A DNA stretch of 64,000 bases from Calidifontibacter indicus (GTDB taxonomy: Bacteria; Actinomycetota; Actinomycetes; Actinomycetales; Dermatophilaceae): positions 1,922,001-1,986,000 of the forward strand of contig NZ_QTUA01000001.1 in NCBI RefSeq assembly GCF_003386865.1, written 5' to 3'. The position numbers and the translations under genes were made by a program. Positions 1-7,700 of the stretch are shown piece by piece. The notes under the pieces were generated by a model that was not told the DNA's origin, did not search any database, and worked only from the letters and a program-made list of their open reading frames with translations. The stretch's first letter is position 1. Each line of letters starts with the position of its first letter.

Positions 1-1571
1 TCGACAACCAGACCGCCGCGGCGCAGGAGAAGCAGTTCGGTTACAACTGCGACTACGTCGGACTTGTGCGCAACGGCAAGTCGAGCCGTGGCCTGCTCGT
101 GGTCAACAACGAGTACACCAACGAAGACCTCATGTTCCGCGGATACACCGGTGCCTCCTCGCTCACCAAGGAGCAGGTGAAGATCGTCATGGCGGCGCAC
201 GGCATGTCCGTGGTCGAGGTCTCGGCCAAGGGCGCCCTGTGGGAAGCCCAGATGGGCGCGCGCAAGAACCGTCGCATCACGCCGAACACCGACTTCGCGC
301 TCACCGGCCCGGCGGCCGGTTCGAAGCTGGTGCGCACCAAGGCAGACCCGACCGGCCGCAAGGTGAAGGGCACCTTCGCCAACTGCGCCGGCGGTCAGAC
401 GCCGTGGGGCACGATCCTGTCGGGTGAGGAGAACTGGAACGGCTACTTCAACGCCGCCCAGATCCCGGCTGACCAGCAAGCGGCCTACAAGCGCTACGGC
501 GTCACCGGCGGCGGTCGCAACTGGGAGTCGGTCGATCCCCGCTTCGCCACCGCGAACGAGCCCAACGAGGTCAACCGGTTCGGCTACATCGTCGAGATCG
601 ACCCGACCGACCCCACCTCGACCCCGCGCAAGCACACGGCGCTGGGACGGGTGAAGCACGAGGGCGCGAACATCCAGATCGCGAAGAACGGCCACGTCGT
701 GGCCTACACCGGTGACGACGAGCGCTTCGACTATCTCTACAAGTTCGTCTCGCGCCGTAAGTACCGTGAAGGCGACCGCCGGCACAACATGACGCTGCTG
801 GAGGAGGGCGACCTCTACGTCGCGAAGTTCACCGGCGACGGCATGCAGGACGGCGTCAGCGACGGCACCGGCCAGTGGCTCCCGCTGGTCGTCAACGGCA
901 AGTCGAAGATCGCCGGCATGTCGGTCGAGGAGGTGCTGGTCTGGACCCGGCTGGCCGCCGACAAGGCCGGCGCCACCAAGATGGACCGCCCGGAGGACGT
1001 CGAGCCGAACCCGGTCAACGGCAAGATCTACGTCGCTCTGACGAACAACACCAGCCGCACCGCTGCTCAGGTCGACGAGGCCAACCCGCGGCCGAGCAAC
1101 AAGCACGGCCAGGTCATGGAGATCACCGAGGACCGAGGCGACCACACGAGCACCACGTTCACCTGGAAGCTCGTGCTGATCTGCGGTGACCCGTCCGACC
1201 CGACGACCTACTTCAACGGCTACGACAAGTCGGAGGTCAGCCCGATCTCCTGCCCGGACAACGTCGCCTTCGACTCCAAGGGCAACCTGTGGATCTCGAC
1301 CGACGGCAACGCCCTCGGCAACGCCGACGCGTTCTTCATGACGCCGGTCTCCGGCAAGGAGGCCGGTCACCTCAAGCAGTTCCACACCGTGCCCCACGGC
1401 GCCGAGTCGGCGGGTCCGCTGATCGTCGACGACAAGACGGTGTTCTGCTCGATCCAGCACCCGGGCGAGGTCACCGGCGCCACCCCGGCAAACCCGGTCA
1501 GCCTGTTCCCGTACGACGGCACCGGCCAGCCGCGTCCGTCGGTCATCCAGGTGTTCCGCGACAAGGCCTGA
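1..1571 (+). CDS. PhoX-family (DUF839) alkaline phosphatase, C-terminal part
   Basis: The frame is open from the first base of the window, so the N-terminus and any Tat signal lie upstream; the visible part is about 522 residues. The motif TPWGTILSGEENW and the later CPDNVAFDSKGNLWISTDG segment (a beta-propeller blade) are typical of PhoX/DUF839 proteins, which are secreted calcium/iron-dependent phosphomonoesterases that scavenge phosphate from organic phosphate. The protein ends IQVFRDKA and is followed closely by a hairpin terminator. A 22-bp copy of its 3' end recurs at 10123-10144. Family assignment is firm; substrate is inferred from the family. Confidence 0.88.
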   Translation, partial: DNQTAAAQEKQFGYNCDYVGLVRNGKSSRGLLVVNNEYTNEDLMFRGYTGASSLTKEQVKIVMAAHGMSVVEVSAKGALWEAQMGARKNRRITPNTDFALTGPAAGSKLVRTKADPTGRKVKGTFANCAGGQTPWGTILSGEENWNGYFNAAQIPADQQAAYKRYGVTGGGRNWESVDPRFATANEPNEVNRFGYIVEIDPTDPTSTPRKHTALGRVKHEGANIQIAKNGHVVAYTGDDERFDYLYKFVSRRKYREGDRRHNMTLLEEGDLYVAKFTGDGMQDGVSDGTGQWLPLVVNGKSKIAGMSVEEVLVWTRLAADKAGATKMDRPEDVEPNPVNGKIYVALTNNTSRTAAQVDEANPRPSNKHGQVMEITEDRGDHTSTTFTWKLVLICGDPSDPTTYFNGYDKSEVSPISCPDNVAFDSKGNLWISTDGNALGNADAFFMTPVSGKEAGHLKQFHTVPHGAESAGPLIVDDKTVFCSIQHPGEVTGATPANPVSLFPYDGTGQPRPSVIQVFRDKA

Positions 1572-1594
1572 CCTACGCGAACACGCCTGAGACA

Positions 1595-1634
1595 CGGCTC
1601 GGCCCCGTCCACTTCGGTGGGCGGGGCCGAGCCG
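1595..1634 (+). terminator. Hairpin terminator after the phoX-like gene
   Basis: A perfect 12-bp GC-rich stem (1595-1606 with 1623-1634) around a 16-nt loop starts 23 bp after the stop codon. There is no clear T-tract, as is usual in high-GC actinobacteria. A related hairpin with a similar loop follows the phoX relic at 10171-10206. The rest of the gap to 1810 shows nothing recognisable. Confidence 0.7.
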
Positions 1635-1809
1635 CGTCCGGGGCCCATCACCCGAGCGAGGTGACCAGAGACACAGCCCAGTTCGGGTAACGGATCACGC
1701 AGATCGGCCGATGTCATCACTCGGGGTGCGACGTCGCACCCCGTTTCCATGACGCGAGCCCACGGGATGCGGCTCGGTCAGGTCGATCACCGCGAGAGGA
1801 GCACGTCGA

Positions 1810-2934
1810 ATGTCCCGCGAGCCCGTCGTGCACGTCGTCGTGCCCGCCCACAACGAGCAGGCCGGCATCGGCGCCACGCTCAACGCGCTTGCCGCACAGA
1901 CGCTCCGGCCGGCCAGCGTGACCGTCGTGGCCGACAACTGCACCGACGACACGGTGGCGATCGCCCAGAGCTACGGCGTCGAAGTCGTGGAGACCGTCGG
2001 TAACCGGGACAAGAAGGCCGGCGCGCTCAACCAGGTGCTCGCAGATCTGCTGCCGACACTCGCGGCGCAGGACCTCGTGTTCGTACAGGACGCCGACAGC
2101 GTGCTTGCGGTCGACTTCCTCGAGCATGCGGCGCGGTACCTCACCGAGAACCCGGCGCTCGGCGCCGTCGGTGGCACATTCCGCGCGCAGGAAGCCGAGC
2201 GGCGCGAAGGGGCGACCGACCCGGTGCATGCCCTGCGCGACCTCGTCTGGAACGGCAACGCCCGGCTCCTACGGCACCTGCAGGACAACGAGTACGCCCG
2301 GTACGCCCGCGACGTACGCCGGCTGCGCGGTAAATGCCTCGTTGTCACCGGCACCGCTGCGATGTTCCGGGCCGCGACCCTGCAAGGCATCGCCCGCGCC
2401 CGGCTGGACGGCGACCTACCGGCCGGGGACGGCCGCGGCGGTGTCTACGACACCACCGTGCTCACCGAGGACAATGAACTCAGCTTCGCGATCATGCACC
2501 TCGGTTATCAACTGCTCGCTCCGCCGGAGTGCCGGTTGACGACCGAGGCGATGCCCACCTGGGGCGAGTTGTGGCGGCAGCGGCACCGGTGGAAGCGCGG
2601 CGCGGTCGAGAACTGCTTCCAGTACGGCTGGACCCCGCTCACCCGCCCCTACTGGGGGCGCCAACTGCTCACCATGATCGGCGTGGTCGTCACGGCGCTG
2701 TACCTGATGGACGTGACGATGTCGGTCGCGTTCAGCGACTTCAGACTCCAACCGCTCTGGCTCGCCGTCACGCTCATCTTCTGTCTCGAACGGTTCATCA
2801 CGTTGTCGGACAAGGGGATCCGTCGTCAAACGCCCGCGTTCCTGATGTACGAGCTGCCCTATGACCTGTTCCTCCAGGCCGTCCACGCGAAGGCCTACCT
2901 CGACTCCCTGACCCGCACCGAGAAGAAATGGTGA
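1810..2934 (+). CDS. Membrane-associated family 2 glycosyltransferase
   Basis: A 374-residue processive-type GT2 enzyme. The N-terminus shows the nucleotide-sugar fold (VVVPAHNEQAGIG), followed by VADNCTDDT, the DxD metal site in QDADS (about residue 97), TEDNEL as the general-base region, and QRHRWKRG, the Q(Q/R)xRW acceptor motif of cellulose, chitin and poly-GlcNAc synthases. Two hydrophobic segments follow near residues 287-310 and 315-333. The ATG is preceded by GAGAGGAG. The gene is 4 bp from a small membrane peptide and then a GH26 hydrolase, so it probably makes an extracellular polysaccharide. PgaC/IcaA-like N-acetylglucosaminyl transfer is one possibility; the sugar cannot be read from sequence. 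Confidence 0.85.
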   Translation: MSREPVVHVVVPAHNEQAGIGATLNALAAQTLRPASVTVVADNCTDDTVAIAQSYGVEVVETVGNRDKKAGALNQVLADLLPTLAAQDLVFVQDADSVLAVDFLEHAARYLTENPALGAVGGTFRAQEAERREGATDPVHALRDLVWNGNARLLRHLQDNEYARYARDVRRLRGKCLVVTGTAAMFRAATLQGIARARLDGDLPAGDGRGGVYDTTVLTEDNELSFAIMHLGYQLLAPPECRLTTEAMPTWGELWRQRHRWKRGAVENCFQYGWTPLTRPYWGRQLLTMIGVVVTALYLMDVTMSVAFSDFRLQPLWLAVTLIFCLERFITLSDKGIRRQTPAFLMYELPYDLFLQAVHAKAYLDSLTRTEKKW

Positions 2935-2938
2935 TCTG

Positions 2939-3169
2939 ATGTACGTCACTCCGACACCCGCCCTCGCCGGCGGCGCCTTCGTCTATGTCGGCTGGCACAA
3001 CCTCTACATCGCGATGGCCGCGTTCGCGTTCGTCGCGGCGTTCTCTGCACTGCGTCGCATGCTGCCGGTGCGGCGCGGGCCGTCGGTGCGTTTGCCCAGT
3101 CGGCACCGATCGGTGCAACCGGTGCCGGTGGAGCGGCTCGCTCGACAGCGAGCCGCGGCACAGCGGTGA
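2939..3169 (+). CDS. Small single-pass membrane protein in the glycosyltransferase operon
   Basis: 76 residues with one hydrophobic helix at about residues 21-40 (LYIAMAAFAFVAAFSAL) followed by an Arg-rich basic tail, predicting an N-out/C-in orientation. It lies 4 bp after the glycosyltransferase stop and overlaps the GH26 start by 4 bp (GTGA), so all three genes are probably co-translated. I recognise no family. By position and topology it could be a PgaD/IcaD-like helper that completes the synthase membrane domain, but this is inference; it might also be a poorly conserved filler ORF. Confidence 0.6.
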   Translation: MYVTPTPALAGGAFVYVGWHNLYIAMAAFAFVAAFSALRRMLPVRRGPSVRLPSRHRSVQPVPVERLARQRAAAQR

Positions 3170-4194
3170 GCCGGGCTCGGTCCTGGGGGCCGCTGCTGGT
3201 GATCGCCGTCGTCGTCGGTGCACTGTTCGCCACCGGCGTCTTCCCGTCACCGTTCCGTCGGGCCGAAACCGCGGCCGCGCCGCTGACCGGCGGCGCGCGG
3301 AGCACGACCGCGCCGCCCGGACGGGTGACCTGGGGCGCGTACGTCGACGGTGCCGACAAGGAACCCGCCAAGTTCGCCGCACTCGAACAGCAGACCGGTC
3401 GACTCGGGATGGCGTCGATCTTCCGCGGGAAGGGCGATACCTGGCCCTACCCGGTCGATCACACCCTCGGACGTGGACGCACGCTGCTCGTGTCGTGGTC
3501 GCTGGAGGATTGGGGCAACTACCGCTGGTGGTCCTCCGGTGCGGGCGACACCGTGCTGAAGCAACAGGCCGCGCGGCTCAAGAACTACGACGGCGCGTTA
3601 GCCATCCGACCTTGGGCCGAGATGAACGCCGACTGGCAGGCCTTCCAGCCGACCGTCGACGGGAAGCAGCCACGTGGTGGCACGCCTGCGGAGTTCAAGC
3701 AGGCTTGGCGGCACGTCGTCACCCTGATGCGGGCTCACGGTGTGAAGGCCACCTGGATCTTCAACCCGACGACCGACGTGTACGCCGCGTCGACCGACGT
3801 CCGCTCCATCTACCCCGGCGCCGACGTCGTCGATGCGGTCGGTCTCGACGGTTACAATTGGGGCACCGCCGCAGGCGATGCACGGCACCGCTGGGCGAGC
3901 TTCGCCGACATCTTCGCCCCGCAGTACGCACGGTTGCAGCAGGCGGCCGGCGACAAACCGGTCTGGATCTGCGAGGTCGGTTCGGCCGACACCGCGCACC
4001 CGCGAGTCTCCGGACAGCCGGTGACCGGCGGCTCCAAGGCGCAGTGGCTCACCGGACTGCGGGACAGCCTGCCCCGGCAGTTCCCGGCGGTCACCCACGT
4101 CGCCTTCTTCCACGCCGACAAGGAACGTGACTGGCGCCTCGATTCCACCCCGGCCGTACTGCAGGCGGCCAAGGACGTCGTCGCCACGCGCTGA
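3166..4194 (+). CDS. Membrane-anchored glycoside hydrolase family 26 (beta-mannanase-like)
   Basis: 342 residues. The GTG start overlaps the preceding stop. An N-terminal helix (PLLVIAVVVGALFATGVF, about residues 8-25) acts as signal or anchor. The catalytic domain follows: RPWAEMNADW carries the putative acid/base Glu (about residue 151), and WICEVGS carries the putative nucleophile Glu (about residue 270), matching the GH26 pattern. GH26 enzymes cleave beta-1,4-mannan or mixed/beta-1,3 linkages outside the cell. Directly downstream of a GT2 synthase, it may trim, release or edit the polymer made by that synthase rather than digest food polysaccharide. Substrate unknown. Confidence 0.82.
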   Translation: MSRARSWGPLLVIAVVVGALFATGVFPSPFRRAETAAAPLTGGARSTTAPPGRVTWGAYVDGADKEPAKFAALEQQTGRLGMASIFRGKGDTWPYPVDHTLGRGRTLLVSWSLEDWGNYRWWSSGAGDTVLKQQAARLKNYDGALAIRPWAEMNADWQAFQPTVDGKQPRGGTPAEFKQAWRHVVTLMRAHGVKATWIFNPTTDVYAASTDVRSIYPGADVVDAVGLDGYNWGTAAGDARHRWASFADIFAPQYARLQQAAGDKPVWICEVGSADTAHPRVSGQPVTGGSKAQWLTGLRDSLPRQFPAVTHVAFFHADKERDWRLDSTPAVLQAAKDVVATR

Positions 4195-4257
4195 TCCTGT
4201 TGCCGCGCACCGGGTGTGGCCGAGAAACCGACCCGGTTGTCGGATCCGAGTGGCCGG

Positions 4258-4848
4258 CTACTTCGGGCGGGGGAGGTTCACCGTCCGGCCGTAGGTGACG
4301 TAGCGCGATCCGGAGAGCCTGGCGAGCGGGTCGAGCAGCCATTCCATGGGTCGGCCGTCGTCGTCGAGCACCGACTCGTCGACGGCCGCCACGACGACCC
4401 GGCCCATCACCACGAACGAGTCGCCCACGGGAACCACCTGGTGCAGTTCGCACTCCAGCGCCGCAGGCGAGGCGGCCACCCGCCACGGTGCCACCTTGGT
4501 CGACCGTTCCTTCTCGAGTCCGGCCAGCTCGAACTCGTCGACCTCCGGCGGCGCGGTCGCCGACGTGGCGTTCATCGGTTCCAGCAGCGCGCGGGAGGCG
4601 AGATTCACCACGAACTCACCCGTGGCCTCGATGTTGCGCAGCGAGTCCTTGCGCCCGACCGAGGTGAACTGGACGATCGGCGGCGCCCCGGAGGCGACGG
4701 TGAAGAACGAGTGCGGCGCGAGGTTGGCGCGGCCTTGCGCGTCCAGGGTGGAAACCCACGCGATCGGGCGAGGCACAACCAACGCGGTGAGCAGCCGGTA
4801 GGGCTCGGGTGCGGGCAGGTCGTCCATGCTGAGGACACGGCGTGTCAT
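4258..4848 (-). CDS. Flavin reductase-family (DIM6/NTAB) FMN-binding protein
   Basis: 196 residues with the flavin-reductase-like split barrel: RPIAWVSTLDAQGRANLAPHSFF near the N-terminus is the FMN-binding strand pattern, followed by SLRNIEATGEFVVNLAS. Members reduce or bind FMN, often supplying reduced flavin to a monooxygenase. The ATG overlaps the TetR stop (ATGA, 4845-4848), so it is the third gene of a coupled unit: enoyl-CoA hydratase, TetR, flavin reductase. No partner oxygenase is present nearby, so its physiological role is open. Confidence 0.85.
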   Translation of the reverse strand: MTRRVLSMDDLPAPEPYRLLTALVVPRPIAWVSTLDAQGRANLAPHSFFTVASGAPPIVQFTSVGRKDSLRNIEATGEFVVNLASRALLEPMNATSATAPPEVDEFELAGLEKERSTKVAPWRVAASPAALECELHQVVPVGDSFVVMGRVVVAAVDESVLDDDGRPMEWLLDPLARLSGSRYVTYGRTVNLPRPK

Positions 4849-5498
4849 GGTTGAACGGTATGCCCCTCGGTGCCGCTGTGGTCGCCGGTGACCGCCGGCA
4901 ACACGTCGCCGACGATCGCGATCAGCGACTCCGTGAGCAGCAGGTGCGCCTGGGCGCGGGTGAGCGTGTCCGACCGCAGCCACTCGCGGACGGCGCCCTT
5001 CGCCATGAGGCAGTAGGCCCGCAACGCGGCGCGCTCGGGTGAGTGCTCCGTGCTGTCGGTGCCGAGGCCCACCATCTGCAGGATCTTCCGGGCGGCGATG
5101 TCGTCGGCGGTGGCCAGGATCCGTTCCACCTCCGAGTCGCCCGCAATGCCCTCGGGCCCGGTGACGGCGATGTAGGTGCGCCCGTGGCGCGCGACGGTGT
5201 CCAGGAACCAGTCGACGCTGTGCTCGACGCGCTCCCGCACCGGGCGGTCCTGCGGCACGTCGGCGTCGTCGATGTTCGGCACCAACACCATCGCCCGCAC
5301 GACCTCGAGGTAGAGGTCGCGTTTGGTGCCGAAATAGTGGTGGATCAGACCACGGGTGACCCCGGCCGCGTCGGCGAGCTCGATCGTCGACACCTGCGAA
5401 TACGGGCGCTCACCGAACAGCCGCACGGCGCAGCCGAGGATCTCCTCGCGGCGCGCGTCGGCCTCGAGCCGGCGGTGCCGACCCGCCGTCCCGGTCAC
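4845..5498 (-). CDS. TetR-family transcriptional regulator of the beta-oxidation locus
   Basis: 217 residues from a GTG that overlaps the upstream hydratase stop (GTGA). Residues about 15-62 form the TetR helix-turn-helix (RREEILGCAVRLFGE, then IELADAAGVTRGLIHHYFGTKRDLY). The C-terminal ligand domain is not informative. It sits inside a fatty-acid/acyl-CoA operon, and a 21-bp palindrome lies in the divergent promoter 0.9 kb upstream, so it is probably an acyl-CoA-responsive repressor acting there (inference). A start a few codons upstream is possible, but the overlap favours this GTG. Confidence 0.87.
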   Translation of the reverse strand: MTGTAGRHRRLEADARREEILGCAVRLFGERPYSQVSTIELADAAGVTRGLIHHYFGTKRDLYLEVVRAMVLVPNIDDADVPQDRPVRERVEHSVDWFLDTVARHGRTYIAVTGPEGIAGDSEVERILATADDIAARKILQMVGLGTDSTEHSPERAALRAYCLMAKGAVREWLRSDTLTRAQAHLLLTESLIAIVGDVLPAVTGDHSGTEGHTVQP

Positions 5499-6313
5499 CA
5501 CGGAAGGAAGTCCGGCAGGTCGTCCGCGACCCGGCCGGGGAACTGCGGGGCGCGCCGCTCCAGGAAGGAGGTGACGCCCTCGGCGGTGTCGGCGCTCGAC
5601 CCGCAGGAGGCGATGAGCCGCGAGTCGAGATCGAACGCCGCATCGGGGGAGGGGAGAGCACTGATCCGGTGCAGCCCCTTGCGGATGACGGCAACGGACA
5701 CCGGAGCTGTGACGGTGGCGAGTTCCTCGGCGAGTTCGAGCGCCCGTTCGAGCACTTCGTCCGCCGGGCGCAACTCGGTGACGAGCCCTGCCGCGAGTGC
5801 CTCCGCGGCAGGGATCAGTCGTCCGCTGACCATCCAGTCGGTGGCGCGGCCCATGCCGACCAGGCGGGGGAGGAACCAGACCGAGCCGCCCTCGGGGAAG
5901 AGGCCGCGCCGGCCGAAGACGAACCCGAAGCGGCTGTCGTCGGCCGCGATCCGGAAGTCGGCGGGAAGGATCATCGTCGACCCGACCCCGACGGCGGCTC
6001 CGCGCACGGCGGCGATGACGGGTTTGTCCGATTCGTACATCGGCCGGGTGACGCGGGAGGCCGGCTCGAGTTCTTCGGTTGCGTCCGTGATCCGGCCGCC
6101 GCCGAGGGCGCTGAGGTCGGCGCCGACGCAGAAGTCGCTGCCTGCACCCGTCAGCACGATCACGCGGACGGCGTCGTCCCGGTTCGCGGCGACCAGTGCC
6201 GCGGCGAGTTCGTTCGCCATCTGGTTGGTGTACGCATTGCGCGCATCGGGTCGGTCGAGCGTGATGAGCGCTGTGTGTCCGGTGATCTCGAACCGGACCT
6301 GGGCGTCGGTCAT
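5495..6313 (-). CDS. Enoyl-CoA hydratase/isomerase family protein
   Basis: 272 residues of crotonase fold. Oxyanion-hole segments are visible at [15 protein letters not shown] and at [16 protein letters not shown]. Glu in FPEGGSVW occupies the usual catalytic Glu position. The crotonase family adds water to, or isomerises, 2-enoyl-CoA in fatty-acid breakdown. The ATG at 6313 is preceded by a GAGG Shine-Dalgarno; an upstream in-frame start would run into the palindromic promoter. It is the first gene of the minus-strand unit with TetR and flavin reductase, divergent from fadA-fadB. Confidence 0.88.
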   Translation of the reverse strand: MTDAQVRFEITGHTALITLDRPDARNAYTNQMANELAAALVAANRDDAVRVIVLTGAGSDFCVGADLSALGGGRITDATEELEPASRVTRPMYESDKPVIAAVRGAAVGVGSTMILPADFRIAADDSRFGFVFGRRGLFPEGGSVWFLPRLVGMGRATDWMVSGRLIPAAEALAAGLVTELRPADEVLERALELAEELATVTAPVSVAVIRKGLHRISALPSPDAAFDLDSRLIASCGSSADTAEGVTSFLERRAPQFPGRVADDLPDFLPW

Positions 6314-6363
6314 GGTGGCCTCGTGCATCCGTTGCGGGCGTGTCGGTCGCCATCGTGGACGCA

Positions 6364-6384
6364 CTGTTGACACTCTGTCAACAG
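6364..6384. promoter_or_regulatory. Perfect 21-bp palindrome, probable TetR operator
   Basis: Arms CTGTTGAC and GTCAACAG (8 bp each) flank a 5-nt centre. The palindrome sits in the 137-bp gap between two divergent beta-oxidation operons, one of which encodes a TetR regulator. Size and symmetry fit TetR-family operators. Each arm contains a consensus -35 box (TTGACA) for the gene it faces, so one bound repressor could close both promoters. Assignment to this regulator is inferred. Confidence 0.75.
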
Positions 6385-6396
6385 CCCGCCGATACT
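6368..6396 (+). promoter_or_regulatory. Predicted promoter of fadA-fadB
   Basis: TTGACA (6368-6373) is followed, 17 bp later, by GATACT (6391-6396), a good housekeeping-type promoter for this GC content. Its -35 box is inside the palindrome at 6364-6384. On minus, TTGACA (6381-6376) with CACGAT about 18 bp beyond could serve the enoyl-CoA hydratase operon. Confidence 0.6.
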
Positions 6397-6450
6397 CGGA
6401 TCACGCCCCGGAACGGCGGCGTTCGACCTGCTCCGAAAGGACCGCTCTCG

Positions 6451-7662
6451 ATGAGCACCGAAGCATTCGTGTACGACGCGATCCGCACCCCGCGCGGTCG
6501 CAACCGCGGGGGTTCCCTGCACGGCACCAAGCCGATCGACCTCGTCGTCGGCCTCATCGACGAACTGCGTCGCCGTAACCCTTCGCTCGACCCCGCGCGC
6601 ATCGACGACGTCGTGCTCGGCGTCGTCTCGCCGGTGGGCGACCAGGGCTCGGTCATCGCGCGCACCGCGGCGATCGCGGCCGGCCTGCCCGACACGGTCG
6701 GTGGCGTCCAGCTGAACCGGTTCTGCGCATCGGGCCTCGAGGCGGTCAACACCGCGGCCCAGAAGGTGCTCTCCGGCTGGGACCACCTGGTGATCGCCGG
6801 TGGGGTCGAGTCGATGTCGCGTGTGCCGATCGGGTCGGACGGCGGCGCCTGGGCGAACGACCCGGCGACGAATTACGACTCCTATTTCGTGCCGCAGGGC
6901 ATCGGGGCCGACCTGATCGCCACGATCGAGGGCTTCAGCCGGGAGGACGTCGATGCCTATGCCGTGCGTTCTCAGCAGTTGGCGGCGAAGGCCTGGGCGA
7001 ACGGCTACTTCTCCCGCTCGGTCGTGCCGGTGGTCGACCGCAACGGGCTGGTCGTGCTCGACCACGACGAGCACATGCGTCCCGATTCCACCGTCGAGAG
7101 CCTCGGGTCGCTGAAGCCGGCGTTCGCCGGGATGGGTGAGGCTGGCGGGTTCGACGCCGTCGCGCTGCAGAAGTACCACGCGGTCGAGCGGATCAACCAC
7201 GTCCACACCGGCGGTAACTCCTCCGGCATCGTCGACGGGGCCGCGCTCGTGCTCGTCGGTTCGGAGCAGATCGGTCAGGAGCTCGGGCTCACTCCGCGCG
7301 CCCGCATCGTGGCCACCGCCACCAGCGGCGCCGACCCGACGATCATGCTCACCGGTCCGACGCCGGCCACCCGCAAGCTGTTCGACACCGCCGGCATCAC
7401 CGCCGACGACGTCGACCTGTTCGAGATCAACGAAGCCTTCGCGTCGGTCGTGCTGAAGTACCAGCGCGACATCGGCATCCCGGACGAGAAGCTCAACGTC
7501 AACGGCGGCGCGATCGCGATGGGGCACCCACTGGGTGCGACCGGCGCGATGATCCTCGGCACGATGGTCGACGAGCTCGAGCGGCGTGACCAGAAGCGTG
7601 CGGTCGTCACCCTCTGCATCGGCGGCGGTATGGGTGTCGCCACTCTCATCGAGCGCGTCTGA
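6451..7662 (+). CDS. fadA: Acetyl-CoA C-acetyltransferase (3-ketoacyl-CoA thiolase)
   Basis: 403 residues. The thiolase signatures are complete: nucleophile Cys in [12 protein letters not shown] (about residue 92), [21 protein letters not shown] with the catalytic His, and the C-terminal CIGGGMG with the second Cys. It performs the last step of beta-oxidation, cleaving 3-ketoacyl-CoA with CoA. The ATG at 6451 follows GAAAGGACC. It is 38 bp from the next gene, fadB, with which it would form the trifunctional complex. Confidence 0.93.
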   Translation: MSTEAFVYDAIRTPRGRNRGGSLHGTKPIDLVVGLIDELRRRNPSLDPARIDDVVLGVVSPVGDQGSVIARTAAIAAGLPDTVGGVQLNRFCASGLEAVNTAAQKVLSGWDHLVIAGGVESMSRVPIGSDGGAWANDPATNYDSYFVPQGIGADLIATIEGFSREDVDAYAVRSQQLAAKAWANGYFSRSVVPVVDRNGLVVLDHDEHMRPDSTVESLGSLKPAFAGMGEAGGFDAVALQKYHAVERINHVHTGGNSSGIVDGAALVLVGSEQIGQELGLTPRARIVATATSGADPTIMLTGPTPATRKLFDTAGITADDVDLFEINEAFASVVLKYQRDIGIPDEKLNVNGGAIAMGHPLGATGAMILGTMVDELERRDQKRAVVTLCIGGGMGVATLIERV

Positions 7663-7700
7663 ACGCGCGAAACAGGCTGCGAACCAAGGAAATCGAACTG

